A DNA stretch of 64,000 nt, taken from NCBI RefSeq assembly GCF_018383905.1, contig NZ_JAGYWA010000002.1, forward strand, positions 255,262-319,261, in the 5' to 3' direction. Source of the DNA: Flavobacterium branchiicola. GTDB lineage: Bacteria; Bacteroidota; Bacteroidia; Flavobacteriales; Flavobacteriaceae. Below the pieces are notes generated by a model. That model was not told the DNA's origin, did not search any database, and saw only the letters and a program-made list of their open reading frames with translations. Every line of letters begins with the position of its first letter. Within the stretch, counting starts at the first letter, position 1. The position numbers and the translations under genes were made by a program. Positions 36,018-44,139 of the stretch are shown in pieces.

Positions 36018-36497
36018 TTGATGACAAAAGAGCTTCATACGTTTGTAATCATATCAGCACCGCTCCAGGAGGTGTTTTCCTATTTTTTTTCGCAAAATCC
36101 TACAGTTGTACTTGGGGGGATTTTGTTTACTCCTAAAAATGAAAAAAATACTTTAAACAGGGTTGATATGAAACCGGGATTAGAGGAACTAATTTATTTT
36201 GACGATGGGTCGACCGCGCTCTATCAGTTATTTAGTGCGATTCCCAGGGTATCATTTTCAGTTCATATTGACGATTTTAGATCTAAACGTTTTAGAGGTT
36301 TAGATGCAATGCGCTGCCATTTTACTTTTACGCAATTAGAAGCCAACAGGATTATTGTGAACTGTCGGTACCAGTTTAAAATGAGCACCAGATTTCACGA
36401 ACTCTTATTTGATTTTTTTTTAAAAGGCAGTATACAGAAAAAACTTGATGCGGTTTTAATTATGGGTGCCAGGATACTAAGCATACCAGTAAAATAA
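36018..36497 (+). CDS. SRPBCC-like small protein
   Basis: This 159-residue protein starts with two methionines (MMTKELHTF). Its order of secondary structure (VIISAPLQEVFSYFF helix, VLGGILFTPKNE strand, repeated strands, and a long C-terminal helix RFHELLFDFFLKGSIQKKLDAVL) resembles the SRPBCC/START fold used by small ligand-binding proteins. No catalytic residues are assigned. It stands alone behind the terminator of the import locus and before the pseudogene region. The family assignment is moderate. Confidence 0.6.
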   Translation: MMTKELHTFVIISAPLQEVFSYFFSQNPTVVLGGILFTPKNEKNTLNRVDMKPGLEELIYFDDGSTALYQLFSAIPRVSFSVHIDDFRSKRFRGLDAMRCHFTFTQLEANRIIVNCRYQFKMSTRFHELLFDFFLKGSIQKKLDAVLIMGARILSIPVK

Positions 36498-36599
36498 AAA
36501 TTGATTAGTGTTTAATGTAATTTTTTAAATCAAATCACAAGCTGCCATAGTTTGTCAAAGAGGTGTACTTTAATTGATATAATAATATAATATTCCAAT

Positions 36600-36984
36600 A
36601 TGAACATAAATATTGAATCAAACCCGTTATTAGAACGCTTGCCCAAGCATTTAAAGCAATTTATCAAACCTCAGGGTTACAGTGATTAAATGCCAATCAA
36701 TCAGGCGTTTTGGCGTTATGTGATGCGCAAAAACGTAGATTATTTATCAAAATGGCACATCATTCTTATTTAAATGGATTCAAGAAAACGGGAATCGAAG
36801 TTGATTCTATTGCGAGTATGTATGGAATGAACCGAATCCTGACTGAAATTGGCTGGGCTGCGGTTGTCGTTGATGGTCTTATTCCACCAAATCTTATATG
36901 GAATTTCAGGCATATAACGTTTTGTTTATTACTTAAGACATCAGACTATTAGAACATATTGAATATACACCCGCACCAGATATT
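36600..36984 (+). pseudogene. phhA: Phenylalanine-4-hydroxylase, 5' half, decayed
   Basis: From the ATG at 36600 the translation reads MNINIESNPLLERLPKHLKQ..., then a TAA, then NQAFWRYVMRKNVDYLSK, a one-base frameshift, AHHSYLNGFKKTGIEVDSIASMYGMNRILTEIGWAAVVVDG, a second shift, MEFQAYNVLFIT, another TAA, and DIRLLEHIEYTPAPDI. This follows, in order, the N-terminal half of the flavobacterial aromatic amino acid hydroxylase family. The iron-binding part (IHEGAGHAP and beyond) is missing: sequence switches abruptly to the HTH relic after TPAPDI. It cannot make an active enzyme. Identification is from motif memory, but the matched length makes it firm. Confidence 0.8.
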
Positions 36985-37260
36985 GCCGAGATTAAACTTA
37001 TGATTCAGAATGTACAGGTATATGAATCTAAAGAAAAAAATATTCCTATAGGTATCGAACAAACAAGCCGGCTGGTACGTAAGGCAAAACCTATAATTTA
37101 AGCTCTTGTAAGGCAGAGAAAAATACCTTGCTACCAGTATGGTAAAAAGCTGTATTTTTTTGAAGAAGAACTTTTAGAATGGATTTCTAAAGGGAAAAAG
37201 AAAACAATACAGGAAATCGAATCAGAAGTTTTGAAATATAATCATAATCGAAATAAATAG
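36982..37260 (+). pseudogene. Second copy of the excisionase-like HTH gene, decayed
   Basis: The translation AEIKLMIQNVQVYESKEKNIPIGIEQTSRLVRKAKPII-stop-ALVRQRKIPCYQYGKKLYFFEEELLEWISKGKKKTIQEIESEVLKYNHNRNK is nearly identical to residues 23-113 of the intact protein at 9256-9597. It lacks the first 22 residues, which are replaced by the phhA relic, and has an in-frame TAA at 37099-37101. DNA similarity is very high over about 275 bases and in the same orientation as the intact copy. It marks an old recombination or insertion joint. Confidence 0.9.
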
Positions 37261-37756
37261 AACATAGCTCGCAAGAATACTTATGTCACTCCATTACACT
37301 ATCAAAAAAGATTTAGTACAAGTAATAAGTTATCTAAAGAAAAATACAGCATCCTTTCAGTATTCATTGCTCTGACACGATTTCAACTGCTTCAAGGAGC
37401 TGCAGATTCGAACCCAAACTATGCAGTGCTTATCAACATTGAATTTCTATTTTTCAAAAACTGTTGTGGCATGCTTCTGCACAAAACTTAGACTGGGAAA
37501 ATATCTTTAAAACCGCCTTAACTTTTTGTGGCAAATTAGCGGGCAATTCCACTATTGAATTTAGTTTAAAACAACGTTACAATCTTATTATCCCTTTATC
37601 TGTATGTTCACGTACAATCACAGGCTCAGGTTATAAGTATCGCCTATAAGCATTTTTACCTTTTTTTCATTTCCTGCGCGGCCCTGTTGGTAAAAATTTT
37701 TTATGTGTTTATAATTATAATTATTTGTAACTTAGGGTTAATGTAAATTATATGAT
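37261..37756. other. Degenerate stretch without recognised gene
   Basis: About 500 bases between the HTH relic and the next open gene. Short frames in different registers (for example around 37282-37375 and 37464-37649) read like pieces of a broken coding region, but I cannot assign a family. No inverted terminal repeats or RNA gene are visible. Confidence 0.4.
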
Positions 37757-38086
37757 ATGGAAGCGCATACTCTTGTTTTGTCCACAGCAAAGCTTATCCT
37801 GCCGGAAGTAGCCACAGTTGATTTTGTTGCCGGTTTAATTAGCCGCGGATTAACCCAGGTGGAATATTTCGGGGTGGAGATTGATAACCACTGCGACATT
37901 GTCAGCGATGATATGGAGGCGGTAAGCAGGGAAATCTGCTATATTGATATTCACTTTGATTCTGAGCAGGGCATTGCTTATGATTCCCTGAGTGAAACCG
38001 AAGTGGAGCGCATGGCGCTCGATTTGTTGCAGGAATGCCGTGCGGAAATCAGGACGGATTCAAAAGATATTACGATATACCTGTAG
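37757..38086 (+). CDS. Hypothetical protein, 109 residues
   Basis: This small acidic protein has no signal peptide or membrane span. It reads as a compact alpha/beta protein: LVLSTAKLILPEVATVDFVAGLISRG, then VEYFGVEIDNHCDIV and CYIDIHFDSEQG strands, and a C-terminal helix ETEVERMALDLLQECRAEI. I do not recognise the family. Codon use and composition are more GC-rich than the relics before it, like the neighbouring accessory genes, so it probably starts the cargo block of the mobile region. It has an upstream leader of about 100 AT-rich bases. Confidence 0.6.
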   Translation: MEAHTLVLSTAKLILPEVATVDFVAGLISRGLTQVEYFGVEIDNHCDIVSDDMEAVSREICYIDIHFDSEQGIAYDSLSETEVERMALDLLQECRAEIRTDSKDITIYL

Positions 38087-38193
38087 CCAAGGGATGCGCG
38101 ACAGGATGGAAGAGCTTTTTGTTGCTTTTTTGCAATTGAAAAATTAGCTACTTTTATGTTGGGATTTAGATTTAACTTAAAATATTTTACAGC

Positions 38194-38658
38194 ATGAATA
38201 TTGATTATAAGGACACCAATTTTTTTCATACAGATTATATATTCCGAATTCAGACCTTTGAAAAGTACCTGGCCAGTTCAGTGGCATCAGAGGAGCATTA
38301 TGCAAATTATAAGTCCGGGCTGATACCTAATATTTTTTACGCACATAACCTGCCGGCAGTTTTAGGTTTGTTCAAAAAGGAGTTCATTGATGTTAAGTCT
38401 GGTATAGAGAAGTACGAAAAGGATAATAATAATGATTTTCCAATGTTGAAATCGTTTATCAATACCGAGAGAAATTTACGAACGGTTTTCGACGATGGCC
38501 AGCTTCAGGATTACACGACGCTTTTGGAGCGGTCATTTGACAATCAGAAAACAGATTCAAATGGCGCGGCAGTAAGCCGTTTCTTTTTAGCAACGCCGAT
38601 ATTAAATACCTATATATTTCAGGTAGAAAAAGTATTTGGGAAAGGTATTCTGGATTGA
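38194..38658 (+). CDS. Hypothetical protein, 154 residues
   Basis: This protein of 154 residues is predicted cytosolic and mixed alpha/beta, with no recognised motif. Notable stretches are FRIQTFEKYLASSVASEEHYANYKSGL and KSFINTERNLRTVFDDGQLQDYTTLLERSF. It follows the 109-residue gene by 107 bases on the same strand and precedes a frameshifted gene. No function can be proposed. Confidence 0.6.
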   Translation: MNIDYKDTNFFHTDYIFRIQTFEKYLASSVASEEHYANYKSGLIPNIFYAHNLPAVLGLFKKEFIDVKSGIEKYEKDNNNDFPMLKSFINTERNLRTVFDDGQLQDYTTLLERSFDNQKTDSNGAAVSRFFLATPILNTYIFQVEKVFGKGILD

Positions 38659-38726
38659 TTTTAATGATTATTTAAACTCTTCCGGCAAATATCGTGCTGT
38701 TTTGCAATTTAATAATTGATCGTGTT

Positions 38727-39118
38727 ATGGACCTACATTTTGAAGATTTTGGGCTCACCATTAAAGCTGCCGATTTGGAGGTACCATATCATTTGATGGA
38801 CGAGCCATTGTTTTTGACGGTCCGTTCTCATTTGACAGGTCTGTTATCTGACCAGAAAACAGAAATCTTCTACTTTGGCATGGCCCCCGACAATACAGCA
38901 GATAGGCACAATGAACTTTTGGAAAATGGGGTTTTTACCGCATTATCGGGTTCCAGAAGAATTTAGGGATCGATATGGATAGTTCCGCTGAAGAGATTTT
39001 GCATGCTTTCCATTACTTGGTTAGTAACTTCCAGCCCAGATGGAGTACAATCTTTGTCGAGCAGGGACCGAGCAGAAAAGAGGTTACAATTGAACTTATG
39101 TATCAGCAGGTGTTTTGA
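38727..39118 (+). pseudogene. Small gene interrupted by a one-base frameshift
   Basis: The first frame starts MDLHFEDFGLTIKAADLEVPYH (ATG 38727) and runs through YFGMAPDNTADRHNELLENG, where it changes into ALSGSRRI-stop. In the next frame the sequence continues smoothly as GFYRIIGFQKNLGIDMDSSAEEILHAFHYLVSNFQPRWSTIFVEQGPSRKEVTIELMYQQVF-stop at 39116-39118. The total length is one base short of a 131-codon frame, consistent with one G lost from the GGGG run near 38930. Family unknown. It may be a real frameshift, a slippage site or a sequencing error in the homopolymer. Confidence 0.65.
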
Positions 39119-39202
39119 AAATGCTGTTCCAGGTTCCAGAATTTTTTTTTCTAATTGCGCTACAAGACACGATTTTACAACTATAAACTATAATCAACAC
39201 TT

Positions 39203-39643
39203 ATGAATCCAGAAGACGGTATAGAAAGATTTGTTGCGGCGCAGCGGAATGTTTACCTCCAGGCTTTGAATGAAATCAAAAACGGGAGGAAGCAAAGCCA
39301 CTGGATGTGGTTTGTTTTTCCCCAAATTAGGGGCCTGGGTTTTACAGACTATAACGTATATTATGGAATTAGGGACCTAAAGGAAGCCGGGCAATATCTC
39401 AATGATCCAGTGCTTGGAAAACGCCTGATTGAAATTTCACAGGCGGTACTTTCTCAACAGGGAAAAACAGCCTTGGAAATTTTTGGCAGGCCCGACGATA
39501 GAAAACTTAAATCCTGTATGACCCTGTTTGGCCAGGTCCCAAATGCTGATCCTGTTTTCCACAAAGTATTGGAAAAATATTATGGAGGACTACATGACGA
39601 TAAAACTACAGCAATACTGATCTCTCAGGATAATAATTACTGA
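39203..39643 (+). CDS. DUF1810-family protein
   Basis: This 146-residue protein matches DUF1810 along its whole length: GIERFVAAQRNVYLQALNEIKNGRKQSHWMWFVFPQIRGLG at the start (WMWFVFPQI is the clearest hallmark), then YYGIRDLKEAGQYLNDPVLGKRL and MTLFGQVPNADPVFHKVLEKYYGGLHDDKT at the end. The family has an alpha-helical fold. Function is not established. It is cytosolic. It follows the frameshifted gene by 84 bp on the same strand and converges with the reverse-strand pair at 39703-40787. Confidence 0.9.
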   Translation: MNPEDGIERFVAAQRNVYLQALNEIKNGRKQSHWMWFVFPQIRGLGFTDYNVYYGIRDLKEAGQYLNDPVLGKRLIEISQAVLSQQGKTALEIFGRPDDRKLKSCMTLFGQVPNADPVFHKVLEKYYGGLHDDKTTAILISQDNNY

Positions 39644-39702
39644 AATTTTAATCAAACCAGCATCACAATAAGATCATGCGGGATGGTATGGAAACTATTA
39701 AA

Positions 39703-40152
39703 TTATAAATCAATAAAAGTAAGTTTTACTTTCTTTAGGTAATCATTTTGCAGTTTGCTCAGCTCAGGCCTTAGTTCCTGCATCTTTGACCTTACAATTG
39801 TATTGCGCTCTTCCTGTTCCATTTTATAGCTTTCTGCCCTCTGTTCGGCGGTTACTATAATTTTGATTTGGTCAGAATCCGATTGCTGGTCATCAGAGTT
39901 TAAAATTTCTGCTCCTTCATTCTTTTCCTGCTGCTGTCCTCTTTGAAATTGCGCTTCAGCATACGCGTTGTACAGGTATTCATAAAGGATTCCCTCGCAT
40001 CTGTTGAAGTGTTCCCATGGAATAGGGTCTTCTTCTGTCATCTCATTGGGATAAGTGTACAGTGTAATTTCCATACGCGAATACAAATCCAATTTATAGT
40101 AATCAATAAATTCCTGATTGGTAACTCCTTTAAAATAATCAATTTCTTCCAT
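39703..40152 (-). CDS. Hypothetical protein, 149 residues, next to SRAP
   Basis: This hydrophilic 149-residue protein is acidic in the first half (YPNEMTEEDPIPWEHF) and has a helical, probably coiled-coil C-terminal half (AEQRAESYKMEQEERNTIVRSKMQELRPELSKLQNDYLKKV). No family was recognised. It begins 11 bases after the SRAP gene stop, so both are likely cotranscribed from one promoter upstream of 40787. A role accompanying SRAP in DNA damage handling is possible only by position. Confidence 0.6.
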   Translation of the reverse strand: MEEIDYFKGVTNQEFIDYYKLDLYSRMEITLYTYPNEMTEEDPIPWEHFNRCEGILYEYLYNAYAEAQFQRGQQQEKNEGAEILNSDDQQSDSDQIKIIVTAEQRAESYKMEQEERNTIVRSKMQELRPELSKLQNDYLKKVKLTFIDL

Positions 40153-40163
40153 GGCTATATTTT

Positions 40164-40787
40164 TTAAACTTGAAATGCAATCAGGTTTCCTTCATAGGGA
40201 AATGCAAAATCTTCAATTTTAACAGACTGGTCCAGCCATGCCGATTCATCATTTCTTTTAAGCATTATGGGCATTCGGTATTTATGGTTGTGTACATAGG
40301 ACATTATTTTATTTGCCTTTGTGGTAACCATTGTATAGGTGTTTTTTATTTCGTTTGAAACAGGATCTGTCCACGAGGAATACAACCCTGCGAAGGTGAA
40401 GATTTCATCATCCTGCGAGTTGATCTGGTATTTATCCTTGCTTTTTCCTTTTTCATCATTCCAATGCCACTCGTAGTAAGCAGAAGCAATTATGAGACAG
40501 CGGTTGTGTGTTATATTTTTAAAAGATGCTTTTTCGTCTATGGATTCAATCCTCGCATTGAGTGTGTTTTTTCTAAATTCAATATCTTTTGCCCATGATG
40601 GCAGTAGTCCCCACGTATAGTCCGTTGTAATTAAACCGGGTGATGAATTGAGGATTATTGGGATATTCGGATGCGCGAATCCATTTATAAAATCTGACTG
40701 AAGATAAGTTTCCTCGTTATCCACTTCTGCATTAAAACGTCGTTTTACATTTTCAATTGCCGCCGACTGCTGAACATAGTAACACAT
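40164..40787 (-). CDS. SRAP (YedK/HMCES-type) abasic-site protein
   Basis: This 207-residue protein belongs to the SOS-response-associated peptidase family. The key residues are in place: catalytic C2 directly after the start Met (MCYY), N77 and R79 in LNARIES, E106 in YYEWHW, and H168 in HNHKYRMPIML. SRAP proteins form a thiazolidine cross-link with abasic sites in single-stranded DNA and shield them from error-prone processing. C2 must be exposed by removal of Met1, which supports this start. The DnaE/DinB polymerase pair lies 300 bp away on the same strand, a DNA-damage context. Confidence 0.95.
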   Translation of the reverse strand: MCYYVQQSAAIENVKRRFNAEVDNEETYLQSDFINGFAHPNIPIILNSSPGLITTDYTWGLLPSWAKDIEFRKNTLNARIESIDEKASFKNITHNRCLIIASAYYEWHWNDEKGKSKDKYQINSQDDEIFTFAGLYSSWTDPVSNEIKNTYTMVTTKANKIMSYVHNHKYRMPIMLKRNDESAWLDQSVKIEDFAFPYEGNLIAFQV

Positions 40788-40847
40788 AATTTTTTGATTA
40801 TTTTAGTATAAAAAAACACCTTATTTTAATAATATTAAACTTTTTTT

Positions 40848-40881
40848 GGGCAGTTTTGTCAATTGCCCTGCGATAGATTTG
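40848..40881 (+). promoter_or_regulatory. Dyad and -7 box before the 50-residue gene
   Basis: GGGCA (40848-40852) and TGCCC (40864-40868) form a short dyad with an 11-bp spacer. TAGATTTG at 40874-40881 matches the Bacteroidota -7 consensus TAnnTTTG, 16 bases before an ATG. A -33 TTTG is present only at 15-bp spacing, shorter than usual, so promoter strength is uncertain. Confidence 0.4.
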
Positions 40882-40897
40882 CCACAAAAATGTACTA

Positions 40898-41050
40898 ATG
40901 AACCGGTATCAATTTGACGTAAGGCGCATTGAAAAACTGCTTTTGGAAAATCAACAGAGAAAAAATAATCTTCAACAGAAAAACACCAATAAACTGTTAG
41001 TCCTCTTTATTATTGTCGTCTTCATATTTTTCACATTCTATCAAAATTAG
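40898..41050 (+). CDS. Small single-span membrane protein, 50 residues
   Basis: The frame starts MNRYQFDVRRIEKLLLENQQ, is strongly basic and glutamine/asparagine-rich, and ends in one hydrophobic span (LLVLFIIVVFIFFTFY) with a short C-terminal QN. It lies on the forward strand between the SRAP and DnaE genes, both reverse, and has a consensus -7 box just upstream. The charged N-terminus and single C-terminal span give the look of a tail-anchored small protein. No family known to me. The absence of disruptions and the promoter box are the only evidence that it is real. Confidence 0.5.
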   Translation: MNRYQFDVRRIEKLLLENQQRKNNLQQKNTNKLLVLFIIVVFIFFTFYQN

Positions 41051-41081
41051 TTCATAATTGGGACTTTACATAAATAAAAAA

Positions 41082-44000
41082 TCAAAATTTCATCCGATGG
41101 CGTGGCAGGTTAATTTCATGTTCCTGCGGATAGGGTTTCCGATCCGTACTGCTGATGTCCTGCTTAATCTGGTTCTGAGTGACAAACCGTTTGTCTGAAT
41201 CCATATATCTCGGATCGGGAACGAATGGCATTTTGGCCATTTTGTTTATCGTTATAGTTGGAAAATGATAATCTATTTCTACAGTACCTAAAAGCAGGTA
41301 ACATCCGCCCCCTTCAAAAGGGTATTGGACAAGACTATCAGGAAAATGCGCCGTGTCAAAATAGGCACCTTCAACATCAATCCATGTTCCGAAATACATA
41401 TTTCCTCTTTTTGTGGGCACCTGTTTTGTAGAGATTAAATAGGCAAGCATCCTTACCTGCTTTTTATAATGCTTCAAAAGATCTTTAACCAGTACGTCAC
41501 CACGGTGTCTGGTCTGCAAGAGATCAAAAACAGTACAGGAAACCGGAAAGTTCAGAAGTTCAATCTCATCAAATGCATCTTCAAAAACGGAGCGTTCCAA
41601 AACGGGGAGCTTAAATTCCTTTGCAGGTTCCTGAAGCAGCATCAAACCACGATTGGCGGGTTTGAAATTATTTAATAGCAGGCTTACCAATACCAAAAGC
41701 TGGTTTTTGGTTTGACCTGTAAAGCGAAAGGCACCGATAAAAATCAGCACTTTAATATTCTCAATTCCCATTGGGACCCTGTTTATGAAATCTTCCAAAG
41801 AGAGGTAGTCACCGTTTTTATTGCGCTCAAGGGAAATAAACTGAGCAAGCTTTGAATCAATGTTTAAAAGATGCATAAATCCCAGATAGATATCACTGCC
41901 ATACAAGGCAGTTTCATACTCACTTTTGTTTACGCAAGGGTTATGAATAACTGCGCCGGCCATTCTGGCCTCGTGGATGTAAATTTCTGTCCTGTAAAAT
42001 CCTCCCTGATTATTTATTACCGCCACCATAAATTCAATAGGGTAGTGGACTTTTAAATAAAGGCTCTGATAACTTTCTACTGCATATGAGGCAGAGTGCG
42101 CCTTGCAGAATGAGTATCCGGCAAAGGATTCAATCTGGCGGTAAATTTCCTGACTAAGCGCCTCGGGATGCCCTTTTGCGGCGCAGGAAATAAAAAAATC
42201 ATCTTTCACTTTTTGCAGTGCTGCCTTGGATCTTCCCTTTCCGGACATTGCCCTTCGCAGGATGTCTCCGTCAGCGGCGGATAGCCCGCCATAGTGAAGA
42301 GCAATTTTTATGACATCCTCCTGATAAACCATTATGCCATATGTTTCCCCAAGTTGCTCTTGGAAAACGGGATGAAAATATTCAAATTTTGAAGGGTTAT
42401 TGTGCCGGAATATATATTCTTTCATCATACCGGATTGGGCAACCCCAGGTCGTATTATTGAAGATGCTGCCACGAGGGTTTTATAATTATCGCATTTCAA
42501 ACGTCGAAGCAGGCCACGCATTGCCGGGCTTTCAATATAAAAGCATCCAATTGTTTTTCCTTCTGCCAGAAATTTGTTGGCTGACTGCTCGTTTTTTGAT
42601 AATGATGTATCGCGGATATTGATGCGCAATCCCCTGTTTTTCTCAATTAGTTTCACTGTATCGTCAATATGTCCAATCCCTCTCTGGCTCAGGATATCAA
42701 ATTTTTCAAAGCCGATATCTTCTGCCGTATGCATATCAAAAAGCACGATAGGAAAACCCTTTGGCGGCATTTCCAGTGGCGTATAATTGGTGAGTGGCTC
42801 TTCGGAAATTAAAATACCGCAAGAGTGCATGCTTCTCATATTGGGGTACTTTTCGAGCATCATTCCGTATTGCTGTACCAATTTTACAATTTCATTGGTC
42901 TGGTGCATTTTCATTGGGTTTTTTGCCAGCAAGTCCAATTCATCCTTTGGAAGGCCAAAGACTTTTCCAACTTCACGGAAAATAGAGCGGTATTTGAATT
43001 CGACATTTGTACCACAGAAAGCCACATGCTCATATCCATAGCGGTCAAAGATGTATTTTAGGATTACATCACGCTCTTTCCATGACCAGTCAATATCAAA
43101 ATCAGGCGGGCTTTTTCGGTTTTCATTCAGGAAACGCTCGAAATATAAATCAAGTTCCAAGGGGCAGATATCTGTTATACCAAGACAGTAGGCAATAATG
43201 CTGTTGGCACCGCTTCCTCGTCCGATATGAAGAAATCCCCTGCTATTACTGTAGCGGATGATATCCCAGGTGATCAGAAAATATCCGCTGAAATCAAGAT
43301 CATTTATTACTTTGAGCTCTTTTTCGACCCTGGCTTTTGCGGCTTTATTTTGAGGACCGTATCTCCAGAGCAGACCCTCATGGGCAAGTGTTGTGAGTAA
43401 ATTTATATCACCTTTCTTGTCTTTGGTATAATACTTTTTGTTCCTTGGGGTCTGGAATTCATAATTAAAATTGCAGTCCTGAATTATTCTTTCTGTGTTT
43501 TGAATAATATGGGGATAGTCTTTGTACCATTCAATTAGCTCATCGGGTGGTATCATAAGGTCGCTTTTTTTACAAAAATCATCCGAAGTTAATTTTGACA
43601 AAAGCTCATTGAGGTCTACCGCGCGAAGTATCCTGTGCAGGTTGTATTCCCTTTTGGTGCGGAAAACCACTGGCTGCAGCACAACCATTTTTTGCTGTCT
43701 GTCTTTCCAATTGGATAACACCAATTTTTGCAGCTGGTCAGGACGTATGCCGATATATTCATTTTCTTTTAGAATAGTGGGCGCATTTTCCAAAGGATAA
43801 ATGATAAAAACATGCTCGAAATCCGGGGCAAATTGCGGCAAAACAATATCGTGAAAGTTATGCTGTGTTAGAAAGTAGTTCATTTCGGCAAGCCCCTGTG
43901 CATTTTTGGCCAGTGCGATATAACGCAATTGATGCTCCCATCGGAATTCCATACCAACAAGTGGTTTTATCCCTGCTGCAAGGCAGAGTTTTATAAACTC

Positions 44001-44135
44001 ATAAATTCCGGTAACGGTATTGATATCTGTTAGTGCCATAGCCTCAACACCAAGAGATGATGCCTGCTTTACCAGCTCTTCAACCGGAATAGTGCCATAA
44101 CGGAGGGAGTGAAAGGAATGGCAGTTGAGGTACAT
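41082..44135 (-). CDS. dnaE: DNA polymerase III alpha subunit, short DnaE2-like type
   Basis: This 1017-residue C-family polymerase is clearly shorter than replicative DnaE. An N-terminal PHP domain is present (H6 and H9 region in NCHSFHSLRYG, LTDINT at 36-40). The palm has GRGSGANS (306-312) and the catalytic Asp pair in SPPDFDID (D347, D349). The thumb/fingers region includes the tandem HhH and a C-terminal OB-like segment (about 880-960). It probably acts as the error-prone translesion polymerase known for DnaE2/ImuC. It starts four bases after the dinB stop, so both form one transcript. It carries no replicative tau-binding tail that I can recognise. Confidence 0.93.
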   Translation of the reverse strand: MYLNCHSFHSLRYGTIPVEELVKQASSLGVEAMALTDINTVTGIYEFIKLCLAAGIKPLVGMEFRWEHQLRYIALAKNAQGLAEMNYFLTQHNFHDIVLPQFAPDFEHVFIIYPLENAPTILKENEYIGIRPDQLQKLVLSNWKDRQQKMVVLQPVVFRTKREYNLHRILRAVDLNELLSKLTSDDFCKKSDLMIPPDELIEWYKDYPHIIQNTERIIQDCNFNYEFQTPRNKKYYTKDKKGDINLLTTLAHEGLLWRYGPQNKAAKARVEKELKVINDLDFSGYFLITWDIIRYSNSRGFLHIGRGSGANSIIAYCLGITDICPLELDLYFERFLNENRKSPPDFDIDWSWKERDVILKYIFDRYGYEHVAFCGTNVEFKYRSIFREVGKVFGLPKDELDLLAKNPMKMHQTNEIVKLVQQYGMMLEKYPNMRSMHSCGILISEEPLTNYTPLEMPPKGFPIVLFDMHTAEDIGFEKFDILSQRGIGHIDDTVKLIEKNRGLRINIRDTSLSKNEQSANKFLAEGKTIGCFYIESPAMRGLLRRLKCDNYKTLVAASSIIRPGVAQSGMMKEYIFRHNNPSKFEYFHPVFQEQLGETYGIMVYQEDVIKIALHYGGLSAADGDILRRAMSGKGRSKAALQKVKDDFFISCAAKGHPEALSQEIYRQIESFAGYSFCKAHSASYAVESYQSLYLKVHYPIEFMVAVINNQGGFYRTEIYIHEARMAGAVIHNPCVNKSEYETALYGSDIYLGFMHLLNIDSKLAQFISLERNKNGDYLSLEDFINRVPMGIENIKVLIFIGAFRFTGQTKNQLLVLVSLLLNNFKPANRGLMLLQEPAKEFKLPVLERSVFEDAFDEIELLNFPVSCTVFDLLQTRHRGDVLVKDLLKHYKKQVRMLAYLISTKQVPTKRGNMYFGTWIDVEGAYFDTAHFPDSLVQYPFEGGGCYLLLGTVEIDYHFPTITINKMAKMPFVPDPRYMDSDKRFVTQNQIKQDISSTDRKPYPQEHEINLPRHRMKF

Positions 44136-44139
44136 GGAA

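Noticed and set aside
35900..36136. 78-residue forward frame over the terminator behind the M16 gene
   Set aside because: It starts inside the hairpin and overlaps the SRPBCC-like gene in another frame.
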